The notes: generated by a model from the sequence alone, not told the origin. Positions 1 through 6,216 are shown, counted from the first letter of the stretch. The stretch is DNA of 10,619 bases from Acidimicrobiaceae bacterium (GCA_003151555.1 PLXU01000058.1:2295-12913), one strand, 5' to 3'. Numbers and translations are program-made.

Positions 1-142
1 ACGCATTCGGGTGGCGATTGCTTTTTGGTCAGTGCGTGCGTCGCCAGCTCGCGTGGTTCCTTGGTTCAACGGTGCGCACCATCGAACGCAACCGTTCGTC
101 CCGGTAAACTTCCCGCAATGTCCTCCACGCGAGAGTCGGTCA

Positions 143-892
143 ATGCGCGTTGAATCCCTGTGGCGCTACCCCGTCAAGTCCATGCAGGGTGAAGCGTGCG
201 ACGAGCTCACTGTCGTAGCGAGTGGCGTGGCGGGCGACCGCGGCTTCGGTGTACTCAATCTGGCGACCGGTACCGTCATTTCCGCCAAGCGTGACGGGCG
301 TCTTCTCGCGGCCTCGGCATCATTACGCGACGGCGAACTTTTTGTGCGACTGCCGGATGGACCAGAACTCGGCCCGGGCGACGTCTTGGATGCGAGTCTG
401 ACGAACTGGCTGGGCCAACCGGTGAGCCTGGTCGACGCATCGAGCCACGGAGTCGCCACCTTCCAAGGCCAAGAAGATTTCGAAGAAGACGATTCGTCGT
501 CCGAAGAGTGGGAGGGAACCAACGGATCGTTCGTCGACGAAAGCCCCCTCCATCTACTCACCACAGCCGACCTCGAACTTCTCTCATCCGAGCGACCGGA
601 CCTGCAATGGAATGTTCGCCGATTTCGGCCCAACGTGGTGGTCGACGCGAGCGCGGGCGCACTCGATCAGGTGGAGTCAGGTCAGCGGATTCAAATTGGC
701 GAGGTGGAGATTGCGATATGGAAGGGCTGCACGCGCTGCGTGATGACTACCAGGGCCCAGCCTGACGGGCTCGCCCGTCAGTTGGACGTGCTTCGCCACG
801 TCATTAAGTCACACGACAACGTCGTAGGTCTGCGCGCGAGAGTGGTGCGAACGGGCGCCGTCCACGTGGACGACCCGGTTAGCCTCATCTGA
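143..892 (+). CDS. MOSC domain protein (YcbX/mARC-like), 249 aa
   Basis: MOSC proteins bind molybdenum cofactor; YcbX/mARC relatives reduce N-hydroxylated compounds, using a conserved Cys as Mo ligand. Seen here: an N-terminal beta-barrel opening (WRYPVKSMQGE, residues 7-17), then GVAGDRGFGV, typical of the MOSC N-terminal domain, and a C-terminal MOSC core with WKGCTRC (Cys196 and Cys199) followed by TTRAQPDG. Such a Cys lies in the cofactor site of the family. The length fits single-domain YcbX-like proteins without the C-terminal ferredoxin domain found in E. coli YcbX. The ATG at 143 was chosen because the family homology begins there; the frame extends upstream to a GTG at 11 with unconvincing sequence, and GAGAG lies about 8 nt before 143. 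An acidic/Ser stretch at about 111-125 (EDFEEDDSSSEEWEG) is an unusual linker. No signal peptide. The exact substrate is unknown. Confidence 0.88.
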   Translation: MRVESLWRYPVKSMQGEACDELTVVASGVAGDRGFGVLNLATGTVISAKRDGRLLAASASLRDGELFVRLPDGPELGPGDVLDASLTNWLGQPVSLVDASSHGVATFQGQEDFEEDDSSSEEWEGTNGSFVDESPLHLLTTADLELLSSERPDLQWNVRRFRPNVVVDASAGALDQVESGQRIQIGEVEIAIWKGCTRCVMTTRAQPDGLARQLDVLRHVIKSHDNVVGLRARVVRTGAVHVDDPVSLI

Positions 893-904
893 ATGAATTG
901 GTCC

Positions 905-924
905 TCGCCGCACTGGCGCGGCGA
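905..924 (+). terminator. GC-rich stem-loop after the MOSC gene
   Basis: TCGCCGC (905-911) and GCGGCGA (918-924) form a perfect 7-bp stem with a 6-nt loop, starting 12 nt after the MOSC stop. There is no T-tract, so it is at best an actinobacterial-style weak terminator or an mRNA end-stabilising hairpin. Confidence 0.35.
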
Positions 925-930
925 CGGTTG

Positions 931-945
931 TCTCCACTCTGGAGA
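931..945. promoter_or_regulatory. Inverted repeat upstream of the SDR gene
   Basis: TCTCCA-CTC-TGGAGA is a perfect 6-3-6 inverted repeat in the 102-bp gap between the MOSC and SDR genes, centred about 57 bp before the SDR start. It could be a small operator or a second hairpin of the MOSC transcript end. No recognised regulator consensus. Confidence 0.3.
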
Positions 946-994
946 CGTATGGTCGTAGTGAACTAGTGGTTACGAATGAGCGTGGGGGGTTGAA

Positions 995-1756
995 GTGCGG
1001 ATCGCGGTCGCGGGTGGCAGTGGCACCGTGGGGCGTTACGTGCTCGAGAGCGCGAAGGATGCGGGCCACGACACCGTGGTACTCAGTCGCTCGTCGGGAG
1101 TGGACCTACGAAGTGGTGAGGGCCTCGCCACTGTCTTGGCCGGCGTCGAAGTCATAATCGACACGTCGAATTCCGATACGACGGACGGCGCGATGGCTCA
1201 AGCCTTCTTCGTTGACGTCACCCGCAGGCTGCACGCCGCGGGCGCGCTGGCGCGCGTCCAACGATTGGTCACTCTTTCGATAGTGGGCATCGACGACTTC
1301 CCCTTGGGCTACTACCGAGCAAAGTTGGCGCAAGAGGCGCAGGCGCTCAGCGGTCCACTGACGGCCAACGTCGTGAGAGCGACCCAGTTCCACGAATTTG
1401 CCGCGCAGCTCCTTGTACGCACAAAGCGCGGCCCGTTGGCCGTCGTGCCACAAATGCGCCTGCAACCCATCGCCGCGCGCACCGTCGGCCACGAGCTCGT
1501 TCACGCCGCGTTGTCGCCGCCCATCAGACCTATCGTCGAGATCGCGGGGCCTCGACAGGAGAGCCTGGTAAAGATGGCGCGTTGCGTCGTGCGCCAACGG
1601 GGCCAACGCGCGCTGGTCGTTGCGCTACGAGTGCCCGGAAAGGCGGGAAGGAAGATGCGTTCGGGCGCTCTCGTGGCAACCAGCGACGCGCGATTGCTCG
1701 GTCCAACGTTCGATGAATGGTTGGCCACTGACGATGCGCGGCTCCCTCTCTTCTGA
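995..1756 (+). CDS. Atypical SDR / NmrA-like NAD(P)-binding protein, 253 aa
   Basis: Likely an NAD(P)H-binding oxidoreductase or redox sensor of the atypical short-chain dehydrogenase superfamily, cytoplasmic. Residues 2-14 (RIAVAGGSGTVGR) are the Rossmann nucleotide-binding loop right at the N-terminus. The sequence YYRAK at 106-110 fits the SDR YxxxK active-site pair (Tyr106, Lys110), and RATQFHEF (128-135) is characteristic of NmrA-like members. The length (253) is typical of this group. The GTG start at 995 is supported by a strong G-rich ribosome-binding site (GTGGGGGG, 982-989) a few bases upstream and by the Rossmann motif following immediately. It lies 102 bp after the MOSC gene on the same strand, but two hairpins in the gap suggest a separate transcript. 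Substrate not predictable. Confidence 0.87.
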   Translation: MRIAVAGGSGTVGRYVLESAKDAGHDTVVLSRSSGVDLRSGEGLATVLAGVEVIIDTSNSDTTDGAMAQAFFVDVTRRLHAAGALARVQRLVTLSIVGIDDFPLGYYRAKLAQEAQALSGPLTANVVRATQFHEFAAQLLVRTKRGPLAVVPQMRLQPIAARTVGHELVHAALSPPIRPIVEIAGPRQESLVKMARCVVRQRGQRALVVALRVPGKAGRKMRSGALVATSDARLLGPTFDEWLATDDARLPLF

Positions 1757-1859
1757 GTCGTCCACGCCTGACTAGTTGGGTGCCATGTGATCGGTGCGGT
1801 GGCAAGAGTCAGACTCGCCGTTCGTTCTAACGAGCGTGTGGGGCTGAATGGTCGGTGGA
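1757..1859. other. Convergent intergenic gap
   Basis: This 103-bp gap lies between the SDR stop and the stop of the DUF4097 gene on the opposite strand. Only weak inverted matches are visible (TGCCA 1781-1785 with TGGCA 1800-1804). No convincing bidirectional terminator is seen. Confidence 0.4.
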
Positions 1860-2714
1860 CTACGCCTTCTCGATCCTGATGTCGCCCGACACCGTATTGA
1901 TCTTGAGGGTGACCTCTTCGGCGTCGCTCGCCGCGTCGCCGGTGGCGTCGAGATCGATGTTCGAGCTCATGTTGCCCGAGACCGTGGTGGCGTTCACGTC
2001 GATCGCGAGCCCTCGGGCGACCGCGACGTGGACGTCGCCGGACACGACCTTGACGCTCACGTTTCCCGGTTGGGCGACCGTAATATTCACGTCACCCGAG
2101 GCGCTGGCGATATCTGTCTTCGCGGCCGCGCTGAGGCACTCGACGTCGCCCGAGGCGCTACGGCATTTAAGTTCCGAGCGGACCGCACCGGTCTGCACGT
2201 CGCCCGAGGCGGTCTTTACGTCGAGCGAGTCGCACGGCTCGCTCTCGTTGACGTCGCCGGACACGCTCGACACGCTGACGTCGCCATAAGGTCCTTCGAG
2301 GGAGGCGTCGCCCGACACCGTCTTAATCTCCAGCGACGAACCACGAGGCAGGACCACCAGCACGTCCACGTCAGAGCCGCCGAAGTCGAACCACGACTTC
2401 CTCTTCCCGCTCTTGTCGCGCGACACTCCGATGCGGTCGCGAGGCTGCGTACGAATGTCCAGTTGGTTGCTGGTCGCGTCAAAGCGCACGTCCGCGTCTT
2501 CCAGCAGGTAGTCGAACTTGGCGGAACTGGCAGTGAGGGTTACCTCGAGGGTGTTTCCCTCGATGGTCTTGACCGTGATGTCGCCGCTCTTGGAGGAGAT
2601 CTTGGCGCGGACGGGGCCCGAGGGGGAGAAGACCTCGTAGCGTTCGCAGTCGTTTGCCTTCCTTCGCGAACCACCTTCACCGGATTGCTTGATGTCATTG
2701 TTGGCGTTGGTCAT
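1860..2714 (-). CDS. DUF4097-family beta-strand repeat protein, 284 aa
   Basis: Member of the DUF4097 / putative adhesin repeat family, proteins folding as stacked beta strands with no established biochemical role. After an N-terminal region (SPSGPVRAKISSKSGDITVKTIEG, about 30-53) the chain carries repeats beginning with S-G-D/N at 134, 152, 170, 188, 206, 225, 246 and 276. The first four units are exactly 18 residues, later ones 19, 21 and 30. This suggests a regular beta-solenoid with one turn or hairpin per unit. No signal peptide, membrane segment or sorting motif is visible, so a cytoplasmic location is likely and the adhesin label doubtful. ATG 2714 was chosen over upstream ATGs because TTGAAAGGA sits 5 nt before it; an ATG at 2720 overlaps that site. 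The ribosome-binding site overlaps the TGA stop of the upstream small ORF, suggesting translational coupling. Last gene of the RHH-led operon. Confidence 0.85.
   Translation of the reverse strand: MTNANNDIKQSGEGGSRRKANDCERYEVFSPSGPVRAKISSKSGDITVKTIEGNTLEVTLTASSAKFDYLLEDADVRFDATSNQLDIRTQPRDRIGVSRDKSGKRKSWFDFGGSDVDVLVVLPRGSSLEIKTVSGDASLEGPYGDVSVSSVSGDVNESEPCDSLDVKTASGDVQTGAVRSELKCRSASGDVECLSAAAKTDIASASGDVNITVAQPGNVSVKVVSGDVHVAVARGLAIDVNATTVSGNMSSNIDLDATGDAASDAEEVTLKINTVSGDIRIEKA
2088..2213 (-). repeat. 54-nt tandem periodicity inside the DUF4097 gene
   Basis: Near-identical 18-nt blocks (of the type ACGTCGCCCGAGGCG on the + strand) begin at 2088, 2142 and 2196, a strict 54-nt period that encodes ASGDV at the start of 18-residue protein units. 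Conservation at the DNA level suggests recent unit duplication or strong constraint on the turn. Confidence 0.75.
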
Positions 2715-2724
2715 AGCCATCCTT

Positions 2725-2919
2725 TCAATTGGAACGTGTCGCGACACTCTTCGTAGCCCGAGCGAGGAAGGCGTAGATCGCGTTTAGTGGTTGCGAGTAG
2801 AGGTCGGAGTGGGCATGACCCTCGCCACCGACCCGCTCGAAGTTCAGCGTGTCGCGACGCACGTTGCGATAGGTCGCAATCGGGGAGGAGGAAGGTAGTG
2901 GGGTTCGTAGAAGACTCAT
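2725..2919 (-). CDS. Small ORF (64 aa) between RHH and DUF4097 genes
   Basis: Unrecognised 64-residue protein. It begins MSLLRTPLPSSSPIATYRN and continues through a polar, Arg-rich middle to a short hydrophobic patch (LNAIYAFLARA, about 46-56). It has no clear transmembrane helix, no Cys and no known domain. Support for translation comes from context: the start at 2919 lies 5 nt after TTGAAAGGA, the same nine-base ribosome-binding site that precedes the DUF4097 start. It begins 18 nt after the RHH stop, and its TGA overlaps the DUF4097 ribosome-binding site. It could alternatively be a translated leader that only couples ribosomes to the downstream gene. Two GTGTCGCGAC palindromes lie inside it, so some of its sequence may be constrained by DNA or RNA function. 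Confidence 0.55.
   Translation of the reverse strand: MSLLRTPLPSSSPIATYRNVRRDTLNFERVGGEGHAHSDLYSQPLNAIYAFLARATKSVATRSN
2736..2747. repeat. Palindrome GTGTCGCGACAC (copy 1)
   Basis: A perfect 12-bp palindrome in the 3' part of the small ORF, 22 bp before the DUF4097 start codon. A near copy lies at 2849-2860. Confidence 0.5.
2849..2860. repeat. Palindrome GTGTCGCGACGC (copy 2)
   Basis: Matches copy 1 (2736-2747) at 11 of 12 positions and keeps the GCGTCGCGACGC-type symmetrical core GTCGCGAC. The two copies are 113 bp apart within the small ORF. They may be binding sites or coincidence within Arg/Asp-rich coding sequence. Confidence 0.45.
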
Positions 2920-2937
2920 GAGGTTCCTTTCAAAGTC

Positions 2938-3393
2938 CTAGGCGCGGCCCTTGCCGCGAAGTTGGTGTCGACCCACCACGGACGTGCCGGAAGGGTCGAT
3001 TCGAACCGAGCGCTCGAGTGAGCGAACGATCCACGAGTTGACCGACGTTCCGACATCGGTCGCCAGGTGTTCGATGTTGTCCTTGAGGTCATCGCTCAGA
3101 CGCAGGGCGATGCGCGCCGAGTAGTCGGTCTTGGCCGGGCTGTCCTCGGCGTTGACGGGCACTAGTCGTGACAGGCGAATCGTGTCGCCCTCCAGGTTGA
3201 CGTTGAGGGGCGCGCCGTCCTGGAGGTTGAACTCTTGGACGAGGTCGTTCAGCGCCTCAAGAAAGTGCTTCTGCAGCGCCGGCTCGATGGCGGCTCCGAT
3301 TCGCTCGACGATGGATCCCGTCTCGGGTCCGGCGAGTTCGGCCAGGTTCTTGAAGTCTTCTTGTATCCGTTCGACAAAGTCTGATATCAACAT
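2938..3393 (-). CDS. Ribbon-helix-helix (Arc/CopG/HicB-like) regulator, 151 aa
   Basis: Probable DNA-binding autoregulator. Residues 92-131 fit an RHH fold: a strand with alternating residues (SARIALRLS, 92-100), helix A (DDLKDNIEHLATDVG, 101-115), a turn, and helix B (SVNSWIVRSLERSV, 117-130). RHH proteins bind as dimers, with the strand pair contacting the major groove. The N-terminal 90 residues (helical at about 1-55, then a short beta region) are not a domain I recognise and may be for oligomerisation or ligand sensing. The C-terminus is basic (GRHQLRGKGRA). The ATG at 3393 has no ribosome-binding site, but a promoter -10 box ends 6 nt before it, pointing to leaderless translation. First gene of the operon with the 64-aa ORF and DUF4097. 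It resembles antitoxin-type RHH proteins, but no toxin gene is adjacent. Confidence 0.8.
   Translation of the reverse strand: MLISDFVERIQEDFKNLAELAGPETGSIVERIGAAIEPALQKHFLEALNDLVQEFNLQDGAPLNVNLEGDTIRLSRLVPVNAEDSPAKTDYSARIALRLSDDLKDNIEHLATDVGTSVNSWIVRSLERSVRIDPSGTSVVGRHQLRGKGRA
3382..3389. promoter_or_regulatory. Second TGATATCA palindrome, inside RHH gene start
   Basis: A second exact TGATATCA lies in codons 2-4 of the RHH gene, its centre 33 bp (about three helical turns) from the copy in the promoter spacer. The spacing would put both sites on the same DNA face, fitting cooperative autorepression. It could be chance, as the motif is only 8 bp. Confidence 0.4.
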
Positions 3394-3399
3394 GGCTTC

Positions 3400-3429
3400 A
3401 GTATAACATCATTATGATATCACTGTCAA
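3400..3429 (-). promoter_or_regulatory. Near-consensus promoter of the RHH operon (leaderless)
   Basis: Read on the - strand: TTGACA (3429-3424, perfect -35), an 18-bp spacer, and TATACT (3405-3400, one mismatch to TATAAT) preceded by an extended -10 TGT. The -10 box ends 6 nt before the ATG at 3393, so transcription should begin at or beside the A of the start codon. Confidence 0.8.
3408..3422. promoter_or_regulatory. Candidate operator in the promoter spacer
   Basis: ATCAT-T-ATGAT (3408-3418) and the 8-bp palindrome TGATATCA (3415-3422) overlap each other and fill the spacer between the -35 and -10 boxes. A protein bound here would block RNA polymerase. The RHH protein encoded immediately downstream is the obvious candidate. 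Confidence 0.55.
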
Positions 3430-3507
3430 GCTGAGTTAGAAATATCGCCTTTTGGATGCTCGCAGGAACAGTTGCTCCGTGGTTCTTATAGAAATATGTG
3501 TTTTAGA

Positions 3508-4782
3508 TTAACCGAGGATGTCTGGGATCGCCGATTCGATAACCGTCGGACGCTCCGGATCCCTCACCCCGGGAATCAGGATGACCACGACGCAGATGAC
3601 CGTCGAGAGCAGACCACCAAAGAAGATGGTCTCGCGGATCCCGATGCCGGCCGCCACGACGCCGCCGAGCAGGATGCCGAGCGGTCCCAGGGAGAAGGCC
3701 AGCAAGTAGACCAACGAGGACACCCGGCCCAGGACTTCCCTCGGCACGAGCTCCTGCATCATGGCGACCCACAGGACGTCGCCGTAGATGAAGAGGCCAA
3801 TCTCGGCGGCGCTGAGCAGGCCCACCACCCACACGTTGGGGGCGAAGGCCATACCGACGATGGCCGCGCCACCGGCGGCGTAGGCCGTCCACAACACGGT
3901 CACGCGCAGTCGCGGCGAACCCATGCGCGCCACCACCAGGGAGGCCACCACGCCCGCCGCGCCACCGGCGGCGAAGACCAGGCCGAGCGACAAGGCGCTG
4001 GCGTGCAACGTGACGCGCACGAGGAGTGGCAGCAGCACGGTGAGTGGCGTCATCCCCACGAAGTTGGCCAGGGCCGCGCCAATGAGCGACGCGATGAGCC
4101 AATGGGTCTTGCGCACGTAACTGATTCCCTCCATGGCCTCGGCGAAGGCGGAGCCGTGGACCTTGGCGCGTTGGGTGCGAATGCGCATGGCGAGCAGGCA
4201 CGAGGCCGACACCACGAAGCTGATGGCGTCGACGGCGAAGGACCAGGCGAAGCCGATGCCCGCGACGATGAGACCGCCCGCGGCCGGACCGATGAGCCCC
4301 TGAGTCAACTGCCCGCTCATTTGGCTCAGCGCATTGCCCTGGACGAGCAGGTGATCGTCCAGCAGTTCGGGCATAATGGCCATGGAAGCCGGCCCGAAGA
4401 AGGCGTCGGCCGTGCCGAAGATGGCCGACATGACGATGAGCTGCCACAGACGTAGCTCGTGGTTGGCCAGGAGCAGGGCCACGATGCCAACGGCGACCCC
4501 GCGCACTGCGTCCGACGAGAGCATGGCCAGGCGTTTGGGCACGCGGTCCACGACCACCCCTCCCAACAGGGCGAAACACACCGAGGGCACCGCCCGCGCG
4601 GCCAGCACGTACGCGAGGTCAATGGGGCTGTGACCAATCTTGAGGGCGGTTAGGGCCAACGCGATCGTGAAGACGCCATCGCCGAGCGAGGAGACGGTCT
4701 GGCCCGACCATAACAACGCAAAGTCGCGCACCCTCAGGGCGTCAAAGGTTCCGTTCGATTTTGTTGAGGCGGACATAGCCAT
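3508..4782 (-). CDS. MFS transporter, DHA3/MFS_3 (EntS-like) type, 424 aa
   Basis: Integral membrane major facilitator, probably a proton-coupled drug or siderophore exporter of the group that includes enterobactin exporter EntS and macrolide efflux proteins. The N-terminus (FDALRVRDFALLWSGQTVSSLGDGVFTIAL) is the usual opening of the family. GGVVVDRVPKR (74-84) is the motif-A loop between helices 2 and 3. The rest is a run of about 12 hydrophobic segments. The substrate cannot be read from sequence. The frame is open to a GTG at 4824. I prefer ATG 4782 (GAAAG 5 nt upstream, and a typical short N-terminus); 4776 and 4794 are also possible. It lies about 180 bp downstream of the CDF gene on the same strand. 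No strong terminator is seen after its stop. Confidence 0.87.
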   Translation of the reverse strand: MAMSASTKSNGTFDALRVRDFALLWSGQTVSSLGDGVFTIALALTALKIGHSPIDLAYVLAARAVPSVCFALLGGVVVDRVPKRLAMLSSDAVRGVAVGIVALLLANHELRLWQLIVMSAIFGTADAFFGPASMAIMPELLDDHLLVQGNALSQMSGQLTQGLIGPAAGGLIVAGIGFAWSFAVDAISFVVSASCLLAMRIRTQRAKVHGSAFAEAMEGISYVRKTHWLIASLIGAALANFVGMTPLTVLLPLLVRVTLHASALSLGLVFAAGGAAGVVASLVVARMGSPRLRVTVLWTAYAAGGAAIVGMAFAPNVWVVGLLSAAEIGLFIYGDVLWVAMMQELVPREVLGRVSSLVYLLAFSLGPLGILLGGVVAAGIGIRETIFFGGLLSTVICVVVILIPGVRDPERPTVIESAIPDILG

Positions 4783-4964
4783 CAATACTTTCATCTCGCT
4801 AGGGGGCCAATGGATAAGACTCACTTACCATGACGTGGGCGAGCGAAGGACAGCACCGGTTGGTCTTCGGCTTTGAGATCGCTGGGGGCTCGGCGCAACG
4901 CAACGATGTAGGTCCTCGGCCTTCTCCCGTACGGCCAACGACGCTCTAATCGCGTCATTGCGCT
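4783..4964. other. Gap between CDF and MFS genes
   Basis: 182 bp with no supportable gene. It includes the optional 5' extension of the MFS frame (to 4824) and an isolated CCGTACGG palindrome near 4928. I see no convincing terminator for the CDF gene and no clear MFS promoter. Confidence 0.4.
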
Positions 4965-5861
4965 TTAAGGGTGCAGTCCTTCTTCGTGCGATACGTGCGT
5001 CGCTGGTTCCAGTTGAAAGGTCGCGTGTTCGACGTCGAAGTGTTCGCTCACGCACGACTGCAGCGCATCGAGAATCTGCGGGGCGTGGCCGCTGTCAAAG
5101 CAATGATCTTCGACCACCACGTGCGCTGACAATGTCGTCTGACCCGAGGTCACGGTCCACGCGTGCAGGTCGTGGATCTCGAGTACGTGGTCCACCTCGC
5201 TCAAGTGAGTGCGCACGTGGTTGAGGTCGAGGCTGTCGGGGGAAGCCTGGAGGAGAATCGTGCCCGCGTCGCGCAGCAGTCCCCACGCGGTTCTGACCAT
5301 GAGCGCCACCACAAAGAGTGACGCGACGGCGTCGGCCCGCTCCCATTTCGTGAGCACGATGATCAGGCCCGCAATCGCGGTCGCGATGAAGGCCAGGAGA
5401 TCGGTCAGGATGTGCAGGTAGGCACCGCGTATGTTGAGGCTGGACCGGTCCGCCTTGGCGAGCACCCACGTCACGATCAAGTTCACGATGGCGCCCACGA
5501 TTGCCACCGCCAGCACCAGGTCGCCGCGCACGTGGTGGGGCGTTACGAGTCGTTGGACCGCCTCCACGGCGATGAGCAAGGCAATGGCGACGAGCGTCAC
5601 TCCGTTCACCGCCGCTGAGAGTATCTCCGCGCGCTGGAGGCCAAATGTCCAACGTCCCTCGGACGGCCTTCGCGCGAGGCGAACCGCCCACGCGCTCATA
5701 CCCAACGCGGCGACGTCGGTGAGCATGTGTCCGGCGTCGGCCAGGAGAGCCAGCGATCGGCCCAGAATCGCGGCAATCACCTCGGCGACAAGAAAGGTAG
5801 CGATGAGGCCGAGGGCCCACATCAAATAGCGAACGTCGCGACCGGTCGCCGTGGGACTCAT
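4965..5861 (-). CDS. Cation diffusion facilitator (CzcD/ZitB-type zinc exporter), 298 aa
   Basis: Six-helix membrane antiporter exporting divalent metal, most likely Zn2+ (also Cd2+ or Co2+ in relatives), against protons. The metal site is intact: LLADAGHMLTD (Asp42, His45, Asp49) in helix 2 and LHILTD (His150, Asp154) in helix 5. This is the HD-HD pattern linked to zinc selectivity in CzcD-type proteins. The cytoplasmic C-terminal domain carries EIHDLHAWTVTSG (about 229-240), a CDF hallmark. The loop between helices 4 and 5 (KADRSSLN) is short and has no His-rich stretch, unlike several eukaryotic and some bacterial members. The frame continues to a GTG at 5891. ATG 5861 was chosen for its GGGG about 8 nt upstream and ordinary N-terminal length; the GTG has no ribosome-binding site. 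Length is standard. Confidence 0.92.
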   Translation of the reverse strand: MSPTATGRDVRYLMWALGLIATFLVAEVIAAILGRSLALLADAGHMLTDVAALGMSAWAVRLARRPSEGRWTFGLQRAEILSAAVNGVTLVAIALLIAVEAVQRLVTPHHVRGDLVLAVAIVGAIVNLIVTWVLAKADRSSLNIRGAYLHILTDLLAFIATAIAGLIIVLTKWERADAVASLFVVALMVRTAWGLLRDAGTILLQASPDSLDLNHVRTHLSEVDHVLEIHDLHAWTVTSGQTTLSAHVVVEDHCFDSGHAPQILDALQSCVSEHFDVEHATFQLEPATHVSHEEGLHP

Positions 5862-5929
5862 GTGGGTCGCCCCGCGACGATCGTCAGTCACAAGGTTGAG
5901 GTCACGTGGATAACGGACTCGGGCACGAG

Positions 5930-5945
5930 ATCATTGTCCCATGAT
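5930..5945. promoter_or_regulatory. ATCAT-N6-ATGAT inverted repeat upstream of CDF
   Basis: A 5-bp inverted repeat with a 6-nt spacer (ATCAT 5930-5934, ATGAT 5941-5945), about 70-85 bp upstream of the CDF start. The arms equal those of the RHH operator candidate but with different spacing. A possible metal-regulator site, but short enough to be chance. Confidence 0.2.
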
Positions 5946-6009
5946 TCGTCTCCAACTCGACCACGTCCTCTGGCGAACTGGCCATGGATTAGGAACGTAC
6001 GCGGCGGCA

Positions 6010-6216
6010 CTACGAATTCACGTAACGGCGAAGCGCGATGCCGGTCCAGATGAATTCCACGACACCGAAGGGCCACGCGCCGGACAGGAATCCGTACACA
6101 CTCGAGAGCAGGCAGCCCAGCGCGAAGGCGGCGATGAAATAACGGCCCCGTCGCTCCATGGCGTACATGAGCATCATGAAAGAGACGGCGCACACGCCGT
6201 AGATGGTTACCGTCAC
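6010..6216 (-). CDS. Small integral membrane protein, 68 aa
   Basis: Hypothetical membrane protein of unknown function. It has hydrophobic segments at about 3-19 (VTIYGVCAVSFMMLMYA) and 26-43 (YFIAAFALGCLLSSVYGF), and a less hydrophobic third (about 48-62, WPFGVVEFIWTGIAL). The positive ERRGR loop at 21-25 and the ALRRY end give a plausible topology. The pattern LSGAWPFGVVE with Trp and Pro looks like conserved family sequence, and I believe similar small proteins occur in other actinobacteria. The start is GTG 6216, with GAGG very close upstream; an in-frame stop lies a few codons further up. Divergent from the + gene at 6277, with 60 bp between. The competing + strand frame across this stretch is a shadow. 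Confidence 0.68.
   Translation of the reverse strand: MTVTIYGVCAVSFMMLMYAMERRGRYFIAAFALGCLLSSVYGFLSGAWPFGVVEFIWTGIALRRYVNS

Noticed and set aside
2088..2213. Evenly spaced repeats resembling a CRISPR array
   Set aside because: The 54-nt period keeps reading frame and encodes the SGD units; repeats are short and the spacers are coding, so it is not CRISPR.
1848..2756. Long + strand reading frame opposite DUF4097
   Set aside because: It mirrors the SGD repeat gene; its protein is repetitive V/H/R-rich and matches no family, while the - frame has motifs, a ribosome-binding site and an operon context.
2938..3393. Toxin-antitoxin module based on the HicB-like RHH protein
   Set aside because: No toxin-sized gene with a HicA, RelE, MazF or PIN-like pattern adjoins it; the 64-aa ORF shows no such motif.
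3437..3497. Direct repeat TAGAAATAT (3437-3445 and 3489-3497)
   Set aside because: Nine bases in an AT-rich gap; no symmetry with the promoter or a gene end, so probably chance.
3472..4579. Long frames on both strands across the MFS gene
   Set aside because: They are His/Arg/Gly-rich and low in hydrophobic pattern; the MFS frame has clear membrane helices and motif A.
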